Assembly (NCBI RefSeq): GCF_011694815.1
Contig: NZ_CP050177.1
Span: 5,248,001-5,312,000, forward strand
Length of the DNA stretch: 64,000 bases
Reading direction: 5' to 3'
Source of the DNA: Streptomyces liangshanensis
GTDB taxonomy: Bacteria > Actinomycetota > Actinomycetes > Streptomycetales > Streptomycetaceae
Part shown: positions 35,305-44,071 of the stretch, piece by piece
Numbering within the stretch: position 1 is the stretch's first letter
Layout of the letters: each line of letters starts with the position of its first letter
Translations under genes and position numbers: made by a program
Notes under the pieces: model-generated
Seen by the model: only the letters and a program-made list of their open reading frames with translations
Database searches by the model: none
What the model was told of the DNA's origin: nothing

Positions 35305-36426
35305 ATGCCCGAGCCGTACGAGCCGTACGACGTCATCACCATGGGGCGGATCGGGGTGGACCTCTACCCCCTGCGGACCGGGGTCCCGCTGGCCCAGGTC
35401 GACACGTTCGGGAAGTTTCTGGGCGGCTCCGCGACCAACGTGGCCGTCGCCTCCGCGCGCCTGGGCCGCCGTACCGCCGTCATCACCCGCACCGGCCGGG
35501 ACGCCTTCGGGGACTATCTCCACCAGGCGCTCGGCGAGTTCGCGGTGGACGACCGCTGGGTGACCCCGGTCGACCGGTACCCGACCCCGGTCACCTTCTG
35601 CGAGATCTTCCCCCCGGACGACTTCCCGCTGTACTTCTACCGGCAGCCCAAGGCCCCCGACCTGGAGATCCACCCGCACGAGCTGGACCTGGACGCCATC
35701 AGGGCCGCCCGGATCTTCTGGATGACCGGCACCGGCCTGTGCGCGGAGCCCAGCCGCTCGGCCACCCTCGCGGCGCTGGAGGCGCGCGCCCGGGGCGGGA
35801 TCACCGTCTTCGACCTCGACTGGCGGCCGATGTTCTGGCCTGATGAGGACGGGGAGCCGGGACCGGGGCAGGTCGCCGCCGCCCGCGAGGTGTACGCCCG
35901 GGCCCTGGCCCACGCCACCGTCGCCGTCGGCAACCTGGACGAGTGCGAGGTGGCCGTCGGCGAGCGCGAACCGCACGCCGCCGCCCGCGCGCTGCTCGCC
36001 GCGGGCGTCGAGCTGGCCGTCGTCAAACAGGGCCCCAAGGGCGTCCTCGCCGTCCACCGCGACGGCACCACCGCCGAAGTACCGCCCGTCCCCGTCGACG
36101 TGGTCAACGGACTCGGCGCCGGGGACGCGTTCGGCGGCGCCCTCTGCCACGGCCTGCTGGCCGGCTGGGATCTGGAGCACACCATGAGATACGCGAACGC
36201 GGCGGGCGCGATCGTCGCCGGCCGCCTCGCCTGTTCGTCCGCCATGCCGTACGACGGCGAGGTCGCCCAGGTCCTGGCCGGCGGCCCGATGCCCGCGCAG
36301 CCGGAGCCGGTCGTTCCGACGTCCGCCGACCCGATGCCCGCCGACCCGATGCCCGCCGACCCGAAGCCAGGCGGACCGACGTCCGCCGGCCCGACGTCCA
36401 CCGACCCCGAAAGGGACGCCTCATGA
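35305..36426 (+). CDS. iolC: 5-dehydro-2-deoxygluconokinase
   Basis: A 373-residue PfkB-family sugar kinase. N-terminal ITMGRIGVDLYPLRTGVPL, FGKFLGGSATNVAVASARLG and the C-terminal catalytic VNGLGAGDAFGGALCHG (catalytic Asp) are diagnostic for IolC, which phosphorylates 2-deoxy-5-keto-gluconate in myo-inositol breakdown. GGAGGAA six bases before the ATG at 35305 sets the start. The last ~40 residues (SADPMPADPMPADPKPGG...) are an unusual Pro/Asp-rich repeat beyond the usual end of the kinase. The stop overlaps the next ATG (ATGA). Confidence 0.93.
   Translation: MPEPYEPYDVITMGRIGVDLYPLRTGVPLAQVDTFGKFLGGSATNVAVASARLGRRTAVITRTGRDAFGDYLHQALGEFAVDDRWVTPVDRYPTPVTFCEIFPPDDFPLYFYRQPKAPDLEIHPHELDLDAIRAARIFWMTGTGLCAEPSRSATLAALEARARGGITVFDLDWRPMFWPDEDGEPGPGQVAAAREVYARALAHATVAVGNLDECEVAVGEREPHAAARALLAAGVELAVVKQGPKGVLAVHRDGTTAEVPPVPVDVVNGLGAGDAFGGALCHGLLAGWDLEHTMRYANAAGAIVAGRLACSSAMPYDGEVAQVLAGGPMPAQPEPVVPTSADPMPADPMPADPKPGGPTSAGPTSTDPERDAS
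36326..36370. repeat. 15-bp tandem repeat in the iolC 3' end
   Basis: CCGACCCGATGCCCG is repeated perfectly at 36326-36340 and 36341-36355, and the next 15 bases (36356-36370) are a degenerate copy. Each unit encodes five residues of the ADPMP type, so the tail can change length without a frameshift. Confidence 0.8.
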
Positions 36427-37304
36427 CCCGCGTCGACGTGTCGGAGCTGGTCCGGCTGCGCACCCACCATCCCGAGGCCGTCGCCGAGGCCACCGTCCGG
36501 CGGGTCAGGCGCCCCCTGATCCGCTCCACCGGCCGGCTGATGATCATCGCCGCCGATCACCCCGCCCGGGGCGCCCTCGCCGTCGGCGACGACCGGCTCG
36601 CCATGGCCAACCGCGCCGACCTGCTGGAGCGGCTCTGCCTGGCCCTCTCCCGCCCCGGCGTGGACGGCGTCCTGGCCACCGCCGACATCCTGGACGACCT
36701 GCTGCTCCTCGGCGCCCTGGAGGACCGGGTCGTCATCGGCTCGATGAACCGCGGCGGCCTGGCCGGCGCCGCCTTCGAACTGGACGACCGGTTCACCGGC
36801 CACCGCCCCGAGGACCTGGCCCGCTCCGGCTTCGACGCCGGCAAGCTGCTGCTGCGGATCGACTACGAGGACAGGGCGTCGGTCGACACGCTCCACTCCG
36901 CCGCGCGCGCCGTGGACGCCATGGCCGAGCGCAAACTGCCCCTCTTCGTCGAGCCGTTCATCTGCCGCCGCGAGGACGGCCGCCTCCGTACGGACCTGTC
37001 CGCGGAAGCCGTGACGCGCTCGATAGCCATCGCCTCGGGACTCGGCGGTACCTCCGCGTACACCTGGCTGAAGCTTCCCGTTACCCAGGACCCGGACGAT
37101 ATGGCCCGGGTCATGGAGACCTCGACGCTCCCCGCCGTCCTGCTGGGCGGTGAGATCGGCGACGACCAGGAGGGCGCGTACGAGAAGTGGCGCAAGGCGC
37201 TGCAACTGCCCACCGTGCAGGGCCTGGTGGTGGGCCGCTCACTGCTCTATCCGGTCGACGGCGACGTGGCCGCGGCGGTCGACACCGCTGTCGGACTGCT
37301 CTAG
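36423..37304 (+). CDS. Cgl0159-type (beta/alpha)8 aldolase of the inositol cluster
   Basis: A 293-residue protein coupled to iolC by an ATGA overlap. Recognisable blocks are RLMIIAADHPARGALAVGDD, GVDGVLATADILDDLLLLGAL, VVIGSMNRGGLAGAAFELDD, TSAYTWLKLPV and VQGLVVGRSLLYP, resembling class I aldolases (DeoC/LacD/FbaB) and the Cgl0159-type protein of the Corynebacterium glutamicum inositol cluster. The likely job is the cleavage of 2-deoxy-5-keto-gluconate 6-phosphate (the IolJ step); that is inferred from its place next to iolC. Confidence 0.8.
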   Translation: MTRVDVSELVRLRTHHPEAVAEATVRRVRRPLIRSTGRLMIIAADHPARGALAVGDDRLAMANRADLLERLCLALSRPGVDGVLATADILDDLLLLGALEDRVVIGSMNRGGLAGAAFELDDRFTGHRPEDLARSGFDAGKLLLRIDYEDRASVDTLHSAARAVDAMAERKLPLFVEPFICRREDGRLRTDLSAEAVTRSIAIASGLGGTSAYTWLKLPVTQDPDDMARVMETSTLPAVLLGGEIGDDQEGAYEKWRKALQLPTVQGLVVGRSLLYPVDGDVAAAVDTAVGLL

Positions 37305-37321
37305 GAGGGTACGGACACCCC

Positions 37322-38320
37322 ATGACGAACCATCACGACCGGTTGTCCGACCGCCACGTGAGGGCGGGCGGTGCGGCGCGCGGACCCTACGCGCTGGACA
37401 TCGACCCCGAGCGGGCCGGCTGGACCCACAGCGCGCTGCGGATCCTGGAGCTGCCCCCGGGCGGTTCCCACACCCTGGCCACGGGGGACAGCGAATGGAT
37501 CGTGCTTCCGCTCACCGGCGGTTGTACGGTGCACACGCAGGGCGAGTTTTTTGAACTGCTGGGCAGGGAAAGCGTGTTCGGCGGGGTCACCGACTTCGCG
37601 TACGTACCGCGCGATGCCCATGCGCAGATCGCCTCCGGTGCGGGAGGCCGCTTCGCCCTGGCAGGAGCGAAGTGCGAGCGACGACTCCCCGCTCGCTACG
37701 GCCCCGCGCCGGAGGTTCCGGTCGAGCTGCGCGGCGCGGGGAACTGCTCCCGCCAGGTGAACAACTTCGCCGCCGCCGGCGTCTTCGAGTGCGACCGGCT
37801 CATCGCGGTCGAGGTGCTCACCCCGGGCGGCAACTGGTCGTCGTACCCGCCGCACAAGCACGACGAGCACACCCCCGGCGTCGAATCCGAGCTGGAGGAG
37901 ATCTACTACTTCGAGATCGACCCGGGCGGGAGCACCGGGAGCACCGGGAGCACCGAGGCCGGCACCGACGGGCTCGGGTACCACCGCGTCTCGCCCTCCC
38001 GCCCCGGCGGTACGGACGTCCTCGCCGAGGTCCGTACGGGTGACACCGTCCTCATCCCGGACGGCTGGCACGGCCCGTCCATCGCCGCGCCCGGCCGGGA
38101 CATGTACTACCTCAACGTGATGGCGGGGCCCGGCGCGTCCCGGGAGTGGCTGATCCGGGACCATCCCGAGCACGGCTGGATCCGCGGGACCTGGCCGGAC
38201 CAGCCCGTCGACCCCCGCCTGCCGCTGTACGAGGCCCCCGCCGCGCCGAGCGGCGAACCGCACGCCACCGCGCCCCGCGCGACCCCCGCCGGAAACCGAG
38301 TCGAGGAGGACCCCCGATGA
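37322..38320 (+). CDS. iolB: 5-deoxy-glucuronate isomerase
   Basis: A 332-residue bicupin. The metal site of the C-terminal cupin is visible in SYPPHKHDEHTPGVESELEEIYYFE (two His, Glu, then the later WHGPS). IolB converts 5-deoxy-glucuronate to 2-deoxy-5-keto-gluconate. The segment GGSTGSTGSTEAG after EIYYFEIDP is a small in-frame tandem insert absent from most IolB proteins I know, and the C terminus has an extended Ala/Pro-rich tail. The ATG overlaps nothing upstream (17-bp gap), while the TGA overlaps the iolD ATG. Confidence 0.92.
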   Translation: MTNHHDRLSDRHVRAGGAARGPYALDIDPERAGWTHSALRILELPPGGSHTLATGDSEWIVLPLTGGCTVHTQGEFFELLGRESVFGGVTDFAYVPRDAHAQIASGAGGRFALAGAKCERRLPARYGPAPEVPVELRGAGNCSRQVNNFAAAGVFECDRLIAVEVLTPGGNWSSYPPHKHDEHTPGVESELEEIYYFEIDPGGSTGSTGSTEAGTDGLGYHRVSPSRPGGTDVLAEVRTGDTVLIPDGWHGPSIAAPGRDMYYLNVMAGPGASREWLIRDHPEHGWIRGTWPDQPVDPRLPLYEAPAAPSGEPHATAPRATPAGNRVEEDPR

Positions 38321-40191
38321 GCACGCGCCGTCTCACCGTCGCCCAAGCGCTGGTCACGTTCCTCGCCCGGCAGTACAGCGAGCGGGACGGCCACCGGCAG
38401 CGGCTGATCCCTGCCACCTGGGGCATCTTCGGGCACGGCAACGTGGCGGGTATCGGCCAAGCCCTTGTCGAGTCCCGCGCCGACATGAGGTACTTGCAGG
38501 GACGAAACGAACAGGCCATGGTGCACGCCGCGGTGGGGTATGCCCGCCAGAGCAACCGCCTGTCCGCGCACGCCGTGACCACCTCCATCGGCCCCGGCGC
38601 CACCAACCTCGTCACCGGCGCCGCCCTCGCCACCATCAACCGCCTGCCCGTGTTGCTGCTCCCCGGCGACACCTTCGCCACCCGCCCCGCCGACCCCGTC
38701 CTCCAGCAGCTCGAAGCCCCCTCCTCGGGGGACGTCACCGTCAACGACGCCCTGCGGCCCGTCTCCCGCTACTTCGACCGCGTCAGCCGCCCCGAGGCGC
38801 TGATCCCGGCCGCGCTCGCCGCGATGCGCGTGCTCACCGACCCGGCCGAGACCGGCGCGGTCACGCTCGCGCTGCCGCAGGACGTCCAGGCGGAGGCGTT
38901 CGACTGGCCGGAGGAGTTCTTCGCCGAGCGCGTCTGGCGCGTGCGCCGCCAGGCGCCCGATCCGTACGAACTGGCCGAGGCCGTCCGGCTCGTACGGGAA
39001 GCGCGCCGTCCGCTGCTCGTCGCGGGCGGCGGGGTCCACCACAGCCGCGCCGAGGACGCGCTCGCCGCGTTCGCCGACGCGACCGGGGTGCCCGTCGCCT
39101 CCACCCAGGCCGGCAAGGGCTCCCTGCGCTTCGACCACCCCGCCGACGTCGGCGGCATCGGCCACACCGGCACCGCCACCGCCGACGAACTGGCCAGGAC
39201 CGCTGACCTGGTGATCGGCGTCGGCACCCGCTGGTCGGACTTCTCGACCGCGTCCGCCACCCTGTTCGCCCACCCCGGCGTCCGCTTCCTCAACATCAAC
39301 GTCACCGGCTTCGACGCCCACAAGCTGGCCGCCGACCCGCTGGTCGCGGATGCCCGTACGGCCCTGGAAGAGCTGACCGCGGGCCTCGCCGGCCACCGCG
39401 TCGACCCCGCCTACGCGGTGGAGTACGGCGAGGACAAGGAGCGCTGGGAGCACCGCGTCGACGCCGCCCTGTCCACCGACGAGGAGCTGACCCGGCCCAC
39501 CCAGGCCCAGGTCCTCGGCGCGCTGGACGCGCTGGTGACGGACGAGGACATCGTGATCAACGCGGCCGGTTCGCTCCCCGGCGACCTCCACAAGCTGTGG
39601 CGGGCCCGCTCCCGCGACCAGTACCACGTCGAGTACGGCTACTCCTGCATGGGATACGAGATCCCGGCGGCCATCGGCGTCCAACTCGCCGCCCCCGGAC
39701 GGCCCGTCTGGGCGCTGGTCGGCGACGGTACGTACCTGATGAACCCGACCGAGATCGTCACGGCCGTCCAGGAGCGGCTGCCCCTCAAGGTCGTCCTCGT
39801 CCAGAACCACGGGTACGCCTCGATCGGCGGCCTCTCGGAGTCGGTCGGCGCGGAGCGGTTCGGTACGGCGTACCGCTTCCGGGCCGCGGACGACACGTTC
39901 ACCGGGTCCCCGCTGCCCGTCGACCTCGCCGCCAACGCGGCCTCGCTGGGGATGCGGGTGATCCGCGCCAAGACCGTACGTGACCTGCGCGAAGCACTCG
40001 CGGAGGCGCGGGCCGCCGAGGGCCCCACATGTGTCTACGTGGAGACCGAAACCGCAGACACTGTGTCGGGCGTGCCACCGGCCCAGGCATGGTGGGATGT
40101 TCCCGTGGCCGAGACCGCGACCCGCGCGGCGGCGGTCAAGGCCCGCGAGGAGTACGACCGGCACACCCGGGCCCGGCGCCGCCACCTGTGA
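38317..40191 (+). CDS. iolD: 3D-(3,5/4)-trihydroxycyclohexane-1,2-dione acylhydrolase
   Basis: A 624-residue thiamine-diphosphate enzyme. RRLTVAQALVTFLARQY at the N terminus, PATWGIFGHGNVAGIGQAL, RNEQAMVHAAVGYARQ (ThDP-activating Glu), and the C-terminal ALVGDGTYLMNPTEI and VLVQNHGYASIGGLSESVG are typical of IolD, which hydrolytically opens the inositol-derived ring to 5-deoxy-glucuronate. Its ATG overlaps the iolB stop (ATGA), so it belongs to the iolC-aldolase-iolB-iolD operon. Confidence 0.94.
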   Translation: MSTRRLTVAQALVTFLARQYSERDGHRQRLIPATWGIFGHGNVAGIGQALVESRADMRYLQGRNEQAMVHAAVGYARQSNRLSAHAVTTSIGPGATNLVTGAALATINRLPVLLLPGDTFATRPADPVLQQLEAPSSGDVTVNDALRPVSRYFDRVSRPEALIPAALAAMRVLTDPAETGAVTLALPQDVQAEAFDWPEEFFAERVWRVRRQAPDPYELAEAVRLVREARRPLLVAGGGVHHSRAEDALAAFADATGVPVASTQAGKGSLRFDHPADVGGIGHTGTATADELARTADLVIGVGTRWSDFSTASATLFAHPGVRFLNINVTGFDAHKLAADPLVADARTALEELTAGLAGHRVDPAYAVEYGEDKERWEHRVDAALSTDEELTRPTQAQVLGALDALVTDEDIVINAAGSLPGDLHKLWRARSRDQYHVEYGYSCMGYEIPAAIGVQLAAPGRPVWALVGDGTYLMNPTEIVTAVQERLPLKVVLVQNHGYASIGGLSESVGAERFGTAYRFRAADDTFTGSPLPVDLAANAASLGMRVIRAKTVRDLREALAEARAAEGPTCVYVETETADTVSGVPPAQAWWDVPVAETATRAAAVKAREEYDRHTRARRRHL

Positions 40192-40277
40192 GCACGAGCA
40201 CGAGCCGTGGCCGCGATCTGTGAGCGCGTCCTGCGAGCAGTGCGTCCTGTGAGCGCGATTTCTGAGGGAGTAACGCA

Positions 40278-41777
40278 ATGAAGACCGTCCACCACTGGAT
40301 CGGTGGCAAGACCGTCGAGGGCGCCTCGGGCAACTGGGGTCCCGTCACGGACCCGGCCACCGGAGCCGTCACGACCCAGGTCGCGCTGGCCTCCACCGAG
40401 GAGGTGGACGCGGCGGTCGCCGTCGCGAAAGCCGCGTACGCGACCTGGGGCACGTCGTCCCTCTCCCAGCGGACGGGCATCCTCTTCCGCTACCGCGCGC
40501 TCCTCGACGCCCACCGCGACGACCTGGCCGCGCTGATCACCGCCGAGCACGGCAAGGTCCACTCCGACGCGCTCGGCGAGGTCGCGCGCGGCCTGGAGAT
40601 CGTGGAGCTGGCCTGCGGGATCACCACGCAGCTCAAGGGCGAGCTGTCCACCCAGGTGTCCAACCGGGTCGACGTGTCCTCGATCCGCCAGTCGCTGGGT
40701 GTCGTCGCGGGCATCACGCCCTTCAACTTCCCGGCGATGGTGCCGATGTGGATGTTCCCGCTGGCCGTCGCCTGCGGCAACACCTTCGTCCTCAAGCCCA
40801 GCGAGAAGGACCCGTCGGCCGCCAACCTCCTGGCCGAGCTGGCTTCCGAGGCCGGGCTGCCCGACGGCGTGCTGAACGTGGTGCACGGCGACCGGGTCGC
40901 GGTGGAGGCGCTGTTGGCCCACCCGGACATCGCGGCGGTCTCCTTCGTCGGCTCCACCCCCATCGCCCGCCACATCCACACGACCGCCTCCGCGAACCAC
41001 AAGCGGGTCCAGGCCCTCGGCGGCGCCAAGAACCACATGCTGGTCCTGCCCGACGCCGACCTGGACGCGGCGGCGGACGCGGCGGTCTCGGCGGCGTACG
41101 GCTCCGCGGGTGAGCGCTGCATGGCCATCTCGGCCGTCGTGGCGGTCGGCGCGATCGGCGACGAGCTGGTCGACAAGATCCGCGAGCGCGCCGAGAAGAT
41201 CGTCATCGGCCCCGGCAACGACCCCGCCTCCGAGATGGGCCCGCTGATCACCAAGGCCCACCGCGACAAGGTCGCCTCGTACGTCACGGGCGCCGCGGCC
41301 CAGGGCGCGGAGGTCGTCCTCGACGGCACGGGCCACACGGTCGAGGGCTTCGAGGACGGCCACTGGATCGGCCTGTCCCTCCTCGACAAGGTCTCCACCG
41401 ACTCCGACGCGTACCGCGACGAGATCTTCGGCCCGGTCCTGGTGGTGCTCCGCGCGGAGACGTACGAGGAGGGCATCGCCCTGATCAACGCCTCGCCGTT
41501 CGGCAACGGCACGGCGATCTTCACCCGCGACGGTGGCGCCGCCCGCCGCTTCCAGCTGGAGGTCGAGGCGGGCATGGTCGGCGTGAACGTACCGATTCCC
41601 GTCCCCGTGGGCTACCACTCCTTCGGCGGCTGGAAGGACTCCCTCTTCGGCGACCACCACATCTACGGCAACGACGGCGTGCACTTCTACACGCGCGGCA
41701 AGGTGGTCACCACCCGCTGGCCGGACCCGTCGGAGACCCCGGCAGGCGTGGACCTGGGCTTCCCCCGCAACCACTGA
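40278..41777 (+). CDS. mmsA: CoA-acylating methylmalonate-semialdehyde dehydrogenase
   Basis: A 499-residue aldehyde dehydrogenase. ITPFNFPAMVPMWMFPLAVACGN, KPSEKDPSAAN, VQALGGAKNHMLVLPDAD and the catalytic Cys in GSAGERCMAISAVV identify the CoA-acylating MmsA/IolA group. It converts (methyl)malonate semialdehyde to acetyl-/propionyl-CoA, the last step of inositol breakdown. The 86-bp gap after iolD contains GAGCACGAGCACGAG-like repeats. GAGGGAG six bases upstream marks the start. A hairpin terminator follows. Confidence 0.94.
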   Translation: MKTVHHWIGGKTVEGASGNWGPVTDPATGAVTTQVALASTEEVDAAVAVAKAAYATWGTSSLSQRTGILFRYRALLDAHRDDLAALITAEHGKVHSDALGEVARGLEIVELACGITTQLKGELSTQVSNRVDVSSIRQSLGVVAGITPFNFPAMVPMWMFPLAVACGNTFVLKPSEKDPSAANLLAELASEAGLPDGVLNVVHGDRVAVEALLAHPDIAAVSFVGSTPIARHIHTTASANHKRVQALGGAKNHMLVLPDADLDAAADAAVSAAYGSAGERCMAISAVVAVGAIGDELVDKIRERAEKIVIGPGNDPASEMGPLITKAHRDKVASYVTGAAAQGAEVVLDGTGHTVEGFEDGHWIGLSLLDKVSTDSDAYRDEIFGPVLVVLRAETYEEGIALINASPFGNGTAIFTRDGGAARRFQLEVEAGMVGVNVPIPVPVGYHSFGGWKDSLFGDHHIYGNDGVHFYTRGKVVTTRWPDPSETPAGVDLGFPRNH

Positions 41778-41799
41778 CGCCTCGCACCCTTACAGGCCG

Positions 41800-41832
41800 C
41801 CCCCGCCGGTGCACTCAACTTCCCGGCGGGGG
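41800..41832. terminator. Terminator between mmsA and the convergent hydrolase
   Basis: Arms CCCCCGCCGG (41800-41809) and CCGGCGGGGG (41823-41832) pair perfectly around a 13-nt loop; TTG follows. It lies 22 bp after the mmsA stop and 19 bp before the convergent hydrolase stop. Confidence 0.75.
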
Positions 41833-41851
41833 TTGCCAGTTCATCCCACCG

Positions 41852-42703
41852 TCACGCGGGTGTCGCGGTCTCGGTGGCCAGGAACGGGCGCAGTAGCGTG
41901 AGCAGGGCGCGGGGGCGGTGCAGGGGGATGATGTGGCCGCAGTCCTCGATGACGTGGCCCGTGAGGTTGTCGGTGAGTGGGCGGAGTTGGCGTTCCAGGG
42001 CGGTGCCGACCGGGTGGGCGCCCAGTGCCATCGTCGGGACCGTCAGGCGGGACGTGGTGACCGCCTGTTCGATCTGTGCGGCGCTCTCGGGCAGCGCCCG
42101 GTAGTACGAGAACGCGCGGCTCAACGCCTCGAGGCCGGTGTACGCGTGGACGAAGGCGTCCCGGAGGGCGGGGCGCACCCGGTCGCCGAGCGTGCCGGCG
42201 CGCAGGAACCAGTCGACGTAGTCGGCCTCGTGGCCCTCCAACACGGTCTCGGCGAGACCCTGCGCGGCGGAGTGGAAGCCGAACCACCACGGCGGCCCGC
42301 CGGCGAGGAAGTCCTCGGCGCCGGGCAGCGTGCCCAGGAGGGCTTCCATGACGACCAGGCGCCGGACGAGCCCGGGGCGGCGCAGCGCGAGGAGGAAGGC
42401 CGGAGCCGTACCCGCGTCGATGCCCACCACCGCGGCCGAGGACACGCCGAGCGCGGTGAGGAGCGCCGCGGCGTCCTTGGCGAGGGTGCCCGCGTCGTAG
42501 CCGGTGGCGGCCGGGCCGCTCGCGCCGAACCCGCGCAGGTCCGGTGCGATGACGCGGTAGTGGTCGGACAGGCCGGCCATGACGTCCGTCCACAGCTCCC
42601 AGGTGTGCGGGAAGCCGTGCAACAGCAGGACGGCCGGGCCCGATCCGGCGAGGGCGACGTTGAGTTCGACGCCGTTGACGGGGACGCGCCGCAGTTCGGG
42701 CAT
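41852..42703 (-). CDS. Alpha/beta hydrolase, epoxide-hydrolase-like
   Basis: A 283-residue alpha/beta hydrolase. LLLHGFPHTWELW gives the HGxP oxyanion motif, APDLRGFGASGP the second block, and GIDAGTAPAFLLAL the nucleophile elbow, where the central residue is Asp rather than Ser as in epoxide hydrolases and haloalkane dehalogenases. VIEDCGHIIPLHRP holds the catalytic His. It is divergent from an HxlR regulator with a GTGACCAGGTCAC operator between them, so it is probably induced by a xenobiotic or reactive compound. The substrate is unknown. Confidence 0.87.
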   Translation of the reverse strand: MPELRRVPVNGVELNVALAGSGPAVLLLHGFPHTWELWTDVMAGLSDHYRVIAPDLRGFGASGPAATGYDAGTLAKDAAALLTALGVSSAAVVGIDAGTAPAFLLALRRPGLVRRLVVMEALLGTLPGAEDFLAGGPPWWFGFHSAAQGLAETVLEGHEADYVDWFLRAGTLGDRVRPALRDAFVHAYTGLEALSRAFSYYRALPESAAQIEQAVTTSRLTVPTMALGAHPVGTALERQLRPLTDNLTGHVIEDCGHIIPLHRPRALLTLLRPFLATETATPA

Positions 42704-42736
42704 GGAAAGGCTCCCGTTGGGGTGGGGTGAGGAAGG

Positions 42737-42749
42737 GTGACCAGGTCAC
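42737..42749. promoter_or_regulatory. Candidate HxlR operator
   Basis: GTGACCAGGTCAC is a perfect 5-bp dyad with a 3-bp spacer in the divergent gap between the hydrolase and the HxlR gene, 34 bp upstream of the hydrolase ATG. Confidence 0.55.
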
Positions 42750-42809
42750 GCTAGGGGACTAGGCTGGGCCGCCCAAGACGGCACTTTCCCTTCAGGTGGT
42801 GAGCCCGGG

Positions 42810-43223
42810 GTGACCACGTCGAGGCCCGGTGAGCGCGGCGATCTGCTGGATCCGCTCTGCCCGGTCCGCCAATTGCTCGACCGTATCGGCACCAAGTGGA
42901 CGTCGATGGTGGTCAAGGTGCTGGCCGAGGAGGCGCCGGACGAGATTCGCTTCGCGGAACTGCGCCGCCGTATCCCCGGCATCTCGCAGAAGATGCTGTC
43001 CGTCACCCTCCAGAGCCTGGTCCGCGACGGCCTGGTCGCGCGCCGCGTGGAACCCACCGTGCCGCCCGCCGTCCACTACCGGCTCACCGAACTGGGCCTG
43101 TCCCTCGAAGGACCGCTCTCCGCACTGCGGGACTGGGCCGAGACACACATGCCGGAGATCGACCGCAGCAACCAACTCGCCGACGAGCCGGCCCCCGTCC
43201 TGTCCCCGCTCGGGGAACACTGA
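42810..43223 (+). CDS. HxlR-family transcriptional regulator
   Basis: A 137-residue winged-helix protein. CPVRQLLDRIGTKWTSMVVKVL, RFAELRRRIPGISQKMLSVTL and PPAVHYRLTELGLSLEGPL are the characteristic HxlR blocks, with the conserved N-terminal Cys often used to sense electrophiles. The GTG at 42810 starts the protein. It is divergent from the alpha/beta hydrolase, its likely target, and its TGA overlaps the next ATG by one base. Confidence 0.93.
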   Translation: MTTSRPGERGDLLDPLCPVRQLLDRIGTKWTSMVVKVLAEEAPDEIRFAELRRRIPGISQKMLSVTLQSLVRDGLVARRVEPTVPPAVHYRLTELGLSLEGPLSALRDWAETHMPEIDRSNQLADEPAPVLSPLGEH

Positions 43224-43789
43224 TGCCGCCCGGGACGCCCCCGAACCGGATCCGCGCGCTGCACACCGCTGACACGATCACCGTCTACCAGGCGTACGCG
43301 CCGGCCATCGGGCTGCCCGCCGCCCGCGACGGGCGGTTTCCCGAGGTCTGGAAGCGGGACCGGATGACGTGGGTCAAGCCGTCGTTCCTGTGGATGATGT
43401 ACCGCTGCGGGTGGGGTCTCAAGGAGGGCCAGGAGACCGTTCTCGCCGTGGAGATCTCGCGGGAGGGGTTCGACTGGGCGTTGCGGCATGCGTGTCCGGC
43501 GCGGTACGACCGGCGGGTGTATGCCGACCAGGCCTCGTGGAAGCGGGAGTTGAAGCGGGCGCCCGCGCGGGTGCAGTGGGATCCGGAGCGGGATCTGCGG
43601 CTCTCCGCGCTGCCGTACCGTTCGTTGCAGCTCGGGCTGGTGGGGGAAGCGGCGCGGCGGTACGCGGACGAGTGGACCGTGGGCATCACGGACGTGACGC
43701 CGCTCGCCCGGCGGGTGCACGAGTTGGTGCGGGCGGGTGAAGTGGAGGGCGCCGGTGCGCTGTTGCCGGTGGAGACTCCGTATCCGTAA
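43223..43789 (+). CDS. DUF4291 domain protein
   Basis: A 188-residue protein with the DUF4291 signature: TVYQAYAPAIGLPAARDGRF, RDRMTWVKPSFLWMMYRCGW, then YADQASWKRELKRAPARVQWDPERD and LPYRSLQLGLVGEAARRYADEW. Function is unknown; the domain appears as single proteins in bacteria and fungi. It is translationally coupled to the HxlR regulator (TGATG), so it is made with the regulator rather than with the hydrolase. Confidence 0.88.
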   Translation: MPPGTPPNRIRALHTADTITVYQAYAPAIGLPAARDGRFPEVWKRDRMTWVKPSFLWMMYRCGWGLKEGQETVLAVEISREGFDWALRHACPARYDRRVYADQASWKRELKRAPARVQWDPERDLRLSALPYRSLQLGLVGEAARRYADEWTVGITDVTPLARRVHELVRAGEVEGAGALLPVETPYP

Positions 43790-44071
43790 GTACGAGACCT
43801 TCGGCGCCGCTAGGCATTGCCTTTCGTGACGGCGCATCGCGGATAATATTCTTCACGCTCCTCGGGCGCCCCGTTCGGAGTAGCAGAGAAACGAAACTTC
43901 CGAGGCGTATCGTAAGGACATAGTAAAGTCACGGATGTCCCTGTGACCTGCTGCATTTGATCAAACGGGTACTGCCTTCCCGATTTGTTTTACTACTCCT
44001 TGAATCTCTGGAACATTTGAGATCAGAGACGTCGGCCGACGCGCGGCCGCGTTCTTGACTGAGGAGAGCGC
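43790..44071. other. AT-rich leader region of the PEP-mutase-family operon
   Basis: This 282-bp gap is strikingly AT-rich for the replicon (for example GGATAATATTCTTCACG and GATTTGTTTTACTACTCC). It contains the dyad GTCACGGATGTCCCTGTGAC (43928-43947) and the perfect palindrome TTTGATCAAA (43956-43965), both possible operator sites. No coding frame in it is convincing. Confidence 0.6.
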
